64,000 bases of DNA from Brevibacillus sp051967035 (GTDB lineage: Bacteria; Bacillota; Bacilli; Brevibacillales; Brevibacillaceae), in contig NZ_JBQCKK010000013.1 in the NCBI RefSeq assembly GCF_051967035.1, positions 53,330 to 117,329 of the forward strand. The letters run 5' to 3'. Shown here piece after piece: positions 60,488 to 64,000 of this stretch. The notes beneath the pieces are model-generated. The model saw only the letters and a list, made by a program, of their open reading frames with translations. It was not told the DNA's origin and made no database searches. Position numbers and translations under genes: made by a program. The stretch's first letter is position 1. Each line of letters begins with the position of its first letter.

Positions 60488-61357
60488 TTACAGACGTTTG
60501 AGCGAAATCGCTTCGCGAATGTGCTGGATGTTGGCAATCGTGTCGTCCTGGCGGCGGAGCGACACCGCCACGTAGAGCAAATCGATCAGGCAGAGCTGGG
60601 CCAGCCGGGACGACAAGGCTTCCGTGCGAAAAACGGTTTCGCGGGAAGTGGTGTACAGGCACATGTCGGCCTGCCGGACGAGCGGGGATTTGCCGTAGCT
60701 CGTAATCCCGATCGTTTTGGCTCCGCGCTGTTTTGCTACTTGCAGGGCGGCCAGAATATCCTTGTTGGAGCCGGAGTGGGAGAAACCGACCGCGACGGCG
60801 CCCTCTGACAAAAGCGAGGCCGACATGACCTGGTAATGGGCATCGGAGTGGTGGATACAGGGAATGCCCGTCCGCATGAATTTGTGGTAGGCGTCCTGCG
60901 CGATCGCCGCCGAGCCGCCAGTGCCGTAAAATTCAATCCGGGTAGCATGCTCCAGACAGTCGACAATTTTTAAAAGCTCTTCTTTGTTCATAATTTGCAA
61001 GGTGTCACGCAACGTTTCCAGATTGGCTGTAAAAATTTTTTCCGCGATGGAGCCGATATCATCGTCATCGAGATTGATCTCCTGGTAGATCGATTGTTTC
61101 GGATTCGTCACCTCGCTGGCGAGCGCGATTTTAAACGCCTGGTAGCCGCGAAAGCCCAGTCTGCGGCACAGGCGGAACACTGTCGCATCTGCACACTGAC
61201 ACTGGTCGGCCAGCTCCGTAATGGACAAATGAACAATTTTGCTGGCGTGCTGCAAAATGTAATCGGCAATTTGCTGCTCCTTGCTGCTCAACTGTGTGTA
61301 GATCGCACGTAACTGCGCAAGCACGCTCGCGGGAACGTGCGGTGTCGTTTCAGCCAT
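60488..61357 (-). CDS. MurR/RpiR family transcriptional regulator of gluconate genes
   Basis: Regulator of 289 aa. N-terminal helix-turn-helix domain (residues about 1-80: YILQHASKIVHLSITELADQ, ATVFRLCRRLGFRGYQAFKI) and a C-terminal SIS sugar-phosphate-binding domain (about 120-255: EFYGTGGSAAIAQDAYHKFM, GFSHSGSNKDILAAL, GAKTIGITSYG, PLVRQAD). It sits between gntK and gndA, and probably senses 6-phosphogluconate. This replaces the GntR-family repressor of the B. subtilis gnt operon. The start at 61357 follows GGGGAGG. Confidence 0.88.
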   Translation of the reverse strand: MAETTPHVPASVLAQLRAIYTQLSSKEQQIADYILQHASKIVHLSITELADQCQCADATVFRLCRRLGFRGYQAFKIALASEVTNPKQSIYQEINLDDDDIGSIAEKIFTANLETLRDTLQIMNKEELLKIVDCLEHATRIEFYGTGGSAAIAQDAYHKFMRTGIPCIHHSDAHYQVMSASLLSEGAVAVGFSHSGSNKDILAALQVAKQRGAKTIGITSYGKSPLVRQADMCLYTTSRETVFRTEALSSRLAQLCLIDLLYVAVSLRRQDDTIANIQHIREAISLKRL

Positions 61358-61435
61358 GAATCGGTACCTCCCCAAAAGTGGCGCTGGGCCATCTGTGTAG
61401 CGAAAGCTTGTCCGTTTGCCAATCAATCGTGCAAG

Positions 61436-61449
61436 CGAAAACGTTTGCT
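61436..61449. promoter_or_regulatory. cre box between the RpiR regulator and gndA
   Basis: CGAAAACGTTTGCT matches TGWAARCGYTWNCW at 13 of 14 positions. It lies about 80 bp upstream of the regulator gene start and 135 bp upstream of gndA. Confidence 0.6.
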
Positions 61450-61493
61450 TTCTGTTAGTATAAGGAAAACGGCTGTCCAATTCCTAGTTTCGA

Positions 61494-61532
61494 AAAAATT
61501 TTCTTCTTTTATGGTGAAAGAAGAAAATTTTT
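61494..61532. promoter_or_regulatory. Perfect 16-bp inverted repeat upstream of gndA (RpiR-type operator)
   Basis: AAAAATTTTCTTCTTT (61494-61509) and AAAGAAGAAAATTTTT (61517-61532) are perfect complements with a 7-bp spacer. It resembles the repeat at 60379 and ends 52 bp before the gndA start. A TATAAT-like sequence (CATATAATAC) follows at about 61535. Confidence 0.7.
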
Positions 61533-61583
61533 ATCATATAATACGAGGTAACGGAGATTACCCCAAAGGAGTGACGTACGCGA

Positions 61584-62480
61584 ATGAAACTTGCGATACT
61601 CGGTTTAGGTAAAATGGGTTACAACCTGACGCTCAATCTCTTGTCCCACCAGCATGAGGTAGTAGCCTACGACGTGGATCAAAGCCGCGCAGAGGAGCTC
61701 GGCCGCGAAGGAGCGATTCCGGCGGCTTCCGTCGAAGACGCGGTGGCGAAGCTGGAAGCGCCGCGCGTCATCTGGCTGATGGTTCCGGCCGGAGAAATCG
61801 TGGATCAACTGGTCGACCAGCTGTCCACCCTGCTCGCGGCAGGGGACATCGTGATCGACGGCGGCAACTCGCACTACAAACAATCGGTTGAGCGCTACGA
61901 GCGGCTGAAAGCAAAAGGCATTCACTTCCTCGATGCGGGAACGAGCGGCGGCATGGAAGGGGCTCGCCACGGGGCATGTATGATGATCGGCGGGGATCGC
62001 GAGGCATTCGCTTACATCGAACCGATGATTCGCGACATCAATGTGGACAAGGGCTATCTGTACACGGGAGAAGCGGGCAGCGGACACTTTTTGAAGATGA
62101 TTCACAACGGAATCGAGTACGGCATGATGCAGGCAATCGGCGAAGGCTTCGAGGTGCTGGCGAAAAGCCAGTACGATTACGACTTCGCCGAAGTGGCGCG
62201 CGTGTGGGCGAACGGCTCTGTCATTCGCGGCTGGCTGATGGATTTGACCGAGCGCGCTTTCCGCAAAGACGCCAAGCTGGAGGCCATTCGCGGCGTCATG
62301 CACTCGTCCGGGGAAGGCAAATGGACGCTGGAAACCGCCCTGGATTTGCAAGCGGCCACTCCGGTTATCGCGATGTCGCTGCTCATGCGCTACCGTTCGC
62401 TCGACGAAGACACGTTCCATGGCAAAGTCGTAGCTGCGCTGCGCAACGAGTTTGGCGGCCACGCGGTGGAAAAAAAATAA
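61584..62480 (+). CDS. gndA: 6-phosphogluconate dehydrogenase, decarboxylating (GndA/YqeC type)
   Basis: Short-form 6-phosphogluconate dehydrogenase of 298 aa, which oxidises and decarboxylates 6-phosphogluconate to ribulose 5-phosphate. N-terminal Rossmann fold MKLAILGLGKMGYNL; substrate motifs VIDGGNSHYKQSVERYERLK, DAGTSGGMEGARHGACMMIG and FLKMIHNGIEYGMMQAIGEG with the catalytic Lys and Asn. The YqeC/GndA group usually prefers NAD+, and Asp (YDVDQSR) at the end of strand 2 fits NAD+. Follows AAAGGAG. It completes the gluconate pathway together with gntP and gntK. Confidence 0.92.
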   Translation: MKLAILGLGKMGYNLTLNLLSHQHEVVAYDVDQSRAEELGREGAIPAASVEDAVAKLEAPRVIWLMVPAGEIVDQLVDQLSTLLAAGDIVIDGGNSHYKQSVERYERLKAKGIHFLDAGTSGGMEGARHGACMMIGGDREAFAYIEPMIRDINVDKGYLYTGEAGSGHFLKMIHNGIEYGMMQAIGEGFEVLAKSQYDYDFAEVARVWANGSVIRGWLMDLTERAFRKDAKLEAIRGVMHSSGEGKWTLETALDLQAATPVIAMSLLMRYRSLDEDTFHGKVVAALRNEFGGHAVEKK

Positions 62481-62495
62481 CCGGATGCTCGACAG

Positions 62496-62554
62496 AAAGG
62501 ATGACGGTAAAGTCCCTCTACCCAAAGGAGGGCTTGGCTGCTCATCCTTTTTTT
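62496..62554 (+). terminator. Intrinsic terminator of gndA
   Basis: AAAGGATGA/TCATCCTTT outer stem with an inner CCCTC/GAGGG helix and seven T. Confidence 0.75.
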
Positions 62555-62565
62555 GCGCGGCTTTC

Positions 62566-62594
62566 TTGGCGCTTTCGTGGAACTTTGCTACAAT
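62566..62594 (+). promoter_or_regulatory. SigA-type promoter with no obvious downstream gene
   Basis: TTGGCG (62566-62571), 17 bp, TACAAT (62589-62594). It points towards the 3' end of ohrA on the opposite strand. About 60 nt downstream lies a hairpin (62613-62659) followed by TTCTTTTGT, so a very short RNA could be made. Confidence 0.4.
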
Positions 62595-62612
62595 GCCGTC
62601 ATCTCCGGAAAC

Positions 62613-62659
62613 AAAAAAGCAAGCCGCCCCTTTTGTTAGGCAGAGGAGCTGGCTTGCTT
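62613..62659 (-). terminator. Intrinsic terminator of ohrA
   Basis: AAGCAAGCC/GGCTTGCTT stem; on the minus strand it is followed by TTTTTTG. Confidence 0.75.
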
Positions 62660-62716
62660 CTTTTGTATGCGTGTATGGACGCAACTTGCACGTCTGTACC
62701 AGCCAAAACAGGGGGA

Positions 62717-63136
62717 TCAGCTCACGACGCGCAGCTCGACCTCGATATTGCCACGGGTCGCCTTGGAGTACGGGCAGACGTGATGGGCGGCTTCTACCAG
62801 TTCTCTGGCCGTTTCCGGCGCGACGCCGTCTACTTTGACTTCCAGGACGGCAGCCAGGCCAAATCCGCCGTCCGCTTCTTTGCCAATCGAGACGTGGGCG
62901 GTAACGGCTGTCGCCTCGACCTTGATCCGCTTCATCCGCGCTACCATTTGCAGGGCGCTGTCAAAGCAAGCGGCGTAGCCTGCGGCAAAGAGCTGTTCCG
63001 GGTTGGTGAAGCTTCCGCCGGGTCCGGCGAGTTCCTTTGGCATACGAACGTCGAGGCTCAACACGCCGTCCGAAGATTGGACATGACCATCGCGGCCTCC
63101 TGTGGCGGTTGCCGTTGCGGTGTACAGTTTTTGCAT
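62717..63136 (-). CDS. ohrA: Organic hydroperoxide resistance protein Ohr
   Basis: Thiol peroxidase of 139 aa reducing organic hydroperoxides with lipoylated or dithiol reductants. The two catalytic cysteines are in YAACFDSALQMV and HHVCPYSKATRGN, with the active-site glutamate in NPEQLFAAGYAACF. It begins MQKLYTATATATGGRDGHV, typical of OhrA. Divergent from the ohrR regulator, with an OhrR-type operator just upstream. Confidence 0.95.
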   Translation of the reverse strand: MQKLYTATATATGGRDGHVQSSDGVLSLDVRMPKELAGPGGSFTNPEQLFAAGYAACFDSALQMVARMKRIKVEATAVTAHVSIGKEADGGFGLAAVLEVKVDGVAPETARELVEAAHHVCPYSKATRGNIEVELRVVS

Positions 63137-63162
63137 CGTTCATCTCTCCCTAATTGATTGTT

Positions 63163-63190
63163 TATAATTAAATTGTACACAATTAAAATA
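63163..63190. promoter_or_regulatory. OhrR operator
   Basis: Two TATAATT/TACAATT-like repeats: TATAATTAAATTGTA (63163-63177) followed by CACAATTAAAATA, closely matching the tandem palindromic OhrR site of B. subtilis ohrA. It lies 27 bp upstream of the ohrA start codon, in the ohrA-ohrR intergenic region. Confidence 0.75.
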
Positions 63191-63309
63191 CCATAGCACG
63201 CGGCGAATGGCAATCGTTGCGTCTGCTTCTTTTTTCCGGCTGTCCGTTTGACAGGATCGGGGAGGAAAGGCTATATTTCGGGTAGAGGAGAGGGAGAGGA
63301 CAACTGCTT

Positions 63310-63771
63310 ATGACGATGGATGAGCTGCTGAAGCTGGAAAATCAGCTTTGCTTTACGATCTATGCCTGCTCGCGGGAGATTACGCGCATGTACCGTCCCT
63401 ATCTGGAGGAAATGGGCATTACCTATCCGCAATATTTGGTCATGCTCGTTTTGTGGGAACGGGAAGCGTGTACGGTCAAAGAGCTGGGCGAGCGCCTGTT
63501 TCTGGATTCCGGGACGCTGACGCCGCTCTTGAAAAGAATGCAGGAGGCAGAACTCGTGACGCGCACCCGTTCCAGCCGGGATGAGCGGGTAGTCGTTATC
63601 CGCCTGACGGAGAAAGGGGCCAAGCTGAAAGCGACAGCCTGTCAAATTCCGCAGACGTTGTTTGCGAACAGCGGACTGCCTTTTCACGATTTCACGCGAC
63701 TTTTGCAGGAGAGCCAGGCCCTGCTCGACCGGATTCACCGGCTGAACGAGGGCGGGGGCAAACCGGAATAG
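63310..63771 (+). CDS. ohrR: MarR-family organic hydroperoxide sensor OhrR
   Basis: Repressor of 153 aa. The sensing cysteine is Cys14 in LENQLCFTIYACSREITRMY, aligned with Cys15 of B. subtilis OhrR; the tyrosines that contact it (in MYRPYLEEMGITYPQYLV) are kept. The winged helix is VKELGERLFLDSGTLTPLLKRMQEAEL followed by RTRSSRDERVVVIRLTEKG. Three further cysteines (20, 54 and one near 121) are present, so the oxidation mechanism might involve a second thiol. It controls the divergent ohrA gene. Confidence 0.93.
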   Translation: MTMDELLKLENQLCFTIYACSREITRMYRPYLEEMGITYPQYLVMLVLWEREACTVKELGERLFLDSGTLTPLLKRMQEAELVTRTRSSRDERVVVIRLTEKGAKLKATACQIPQTLFANSGLPFHDFTRLLQESQALLDRIHRLNEGGGKPE

Positions 63772-63913
63772 CAGGAACCGATCGCTGCGACGAAAAAAGC
63801 CGATCCCTTCGGCGCAGGCAGAGCACAGCAACCGCCTCTGCCCATGCCGGGGGGATTTTTTCATCCGGGGCCACCCAGCTTTCAAGGAGGGGAAGCCCTC
63901 ATAAAAGAAAGCC

Positions 63914-64000
63914 TGTGTCCATCTTGGTCAAGACCCCAATTTGTAGACAGTAAGAAAAACCCCGGCCGTTAGGCCGACAGCTGACGTCTGAATTCAACAG
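63914..64000 (-). mobile_element. End of an IS3-family insertion sequence
   Basis: TGTGTCCATCTTGGTC, starting near 63914, followed by CAAGACCCCAATTTGTAGACA has the look of an IS3-type terminal inverted repeat. On the minus strand it follows the stop codon of a transposase C-terminus. The rest of the element lies outside the window, so the exact end and the target duplication cannot be confirmed. Confidence 0.65.
63969..64000 (-). CDS. IS3-family transposase, C-terminal fragment (runs off the window)
   Basis: Only the last nine codons are visible on the minus strand, ending VEFRRQLSA and TAA. This matches the usual C-terminus (SPVEYRxQL) of the OrfB integrase-core transposase of IS3-family elements. 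Everything upstream lies past the right edge of the window. Confidence 0.6.
   Translation of the reverse strand, partial: VEFRRQLSA

Overview
The window looks like chromosomal DNA of a GC-rich member of the Bacillales, most likely Brevibacillus. This is inferred from AGGAGG-type ribosome binding sites, frequent GTG and TTG starts, B. subtilis-type control sites (a GltC box, cre boxes, an OhrR operator) and gene content (YitT, KipR/PxpABC, KhtTU, an Lsa-type ABC-F protein). There are about 50 protein genes, mostly in short operons, and no rRNA, complete tRNA or CRISPR array.

Layout. 1-6.3 kb: a YitT-family membrane protein, then a 5-oxoproline (pyroglutamate) module made of the membrane pair DUF969/DUF979, an IclR (KipR-like) regulator and the three 5-oxoprolinase subunits PxpB, PxpC and PxpA. 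6.3-18.5 kb: housekeeping and envelope genes, namely an M29 aminopeptidase, an alkyltransferase-like protein, a Lin0512 protein, a DinG-like Fe-S helicase, an OatA-like acyltransferase, DUF4288, an EamA transporter, fused MsrAB, a VanY-type lipoprotein and a TetR regulator. 18.6-28.1 kb: a methylmalonyl-CoA mutase and acyl-CoA carboxylase operon with two BCCP-like proteins, the second of which has lost its biotin lysine. 28.2-30 kb: an Lsa-type antibiotic-resistance ABC-F gene behind a transcription attenuator with an upstream ORF. 30.1-36.9 kb: a thiazole/oxazole-modified microcin (LAP/TOMM, heterocycloanthracin-like) cluster with a Cys-rich precursor, an RRE-containing maturation protein, a fused E1-like/YcaO cyclodehydratase and a SagB-type dehydrogenase. 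36.9-41.5 kb: KhtTU potassium/proton antiporter, DedA, tryptophan dioxygenase and YbaK.

41.5-50.7 kb: a sulfur-salvage region resembling the B. subtilis ytm/ytn operon, with two YtnJ-like and one YtmO-like flavin monooxygenases, a YtnI-like redoxin, an M20 amidohydrolase, a MetNIQ-like importer and a GNAT acetyltransferase. It is organised as three promoter-driven units. Each unit has the same unusual 21-nt hairpin directly in front of an intrinsic terminator in its leader, and this is the most novel-looking regulatory signal I found. 50.8-56.5 kb: gltC and gltA with GltC boxes. 56.6-62.5 kb: a GNAT and a gluconate regulon (gntP, gntK, an RpiR regulator, 6-phosphogluconate dehydrogenase) with AT-rich palindromic operators and cre sites. 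62.7-64 kb: ohrA/ohrR with an OhrR operator, then the end of an IS3-family element running off the window.

How the genes work together. Uptake, N-acetylation, flavin-dependent C-S bond cleavage and deacetylation in the sulfur region would recover cysteine from S-alkylcysteines. The mut operon would join propionyl-CoA carboxylation to methylmalonyl-CoA/succinyl-CoA interconversion. The TOMM genes would convert Cys (and possibly Ser/Thr) of the precursor to azoles. No dedicated exporter, protease or proven immunity gene is visible beside the TOMM genes, although an Lsa-type ribosome protector and a polytopic membrane protein lie directly upstream.
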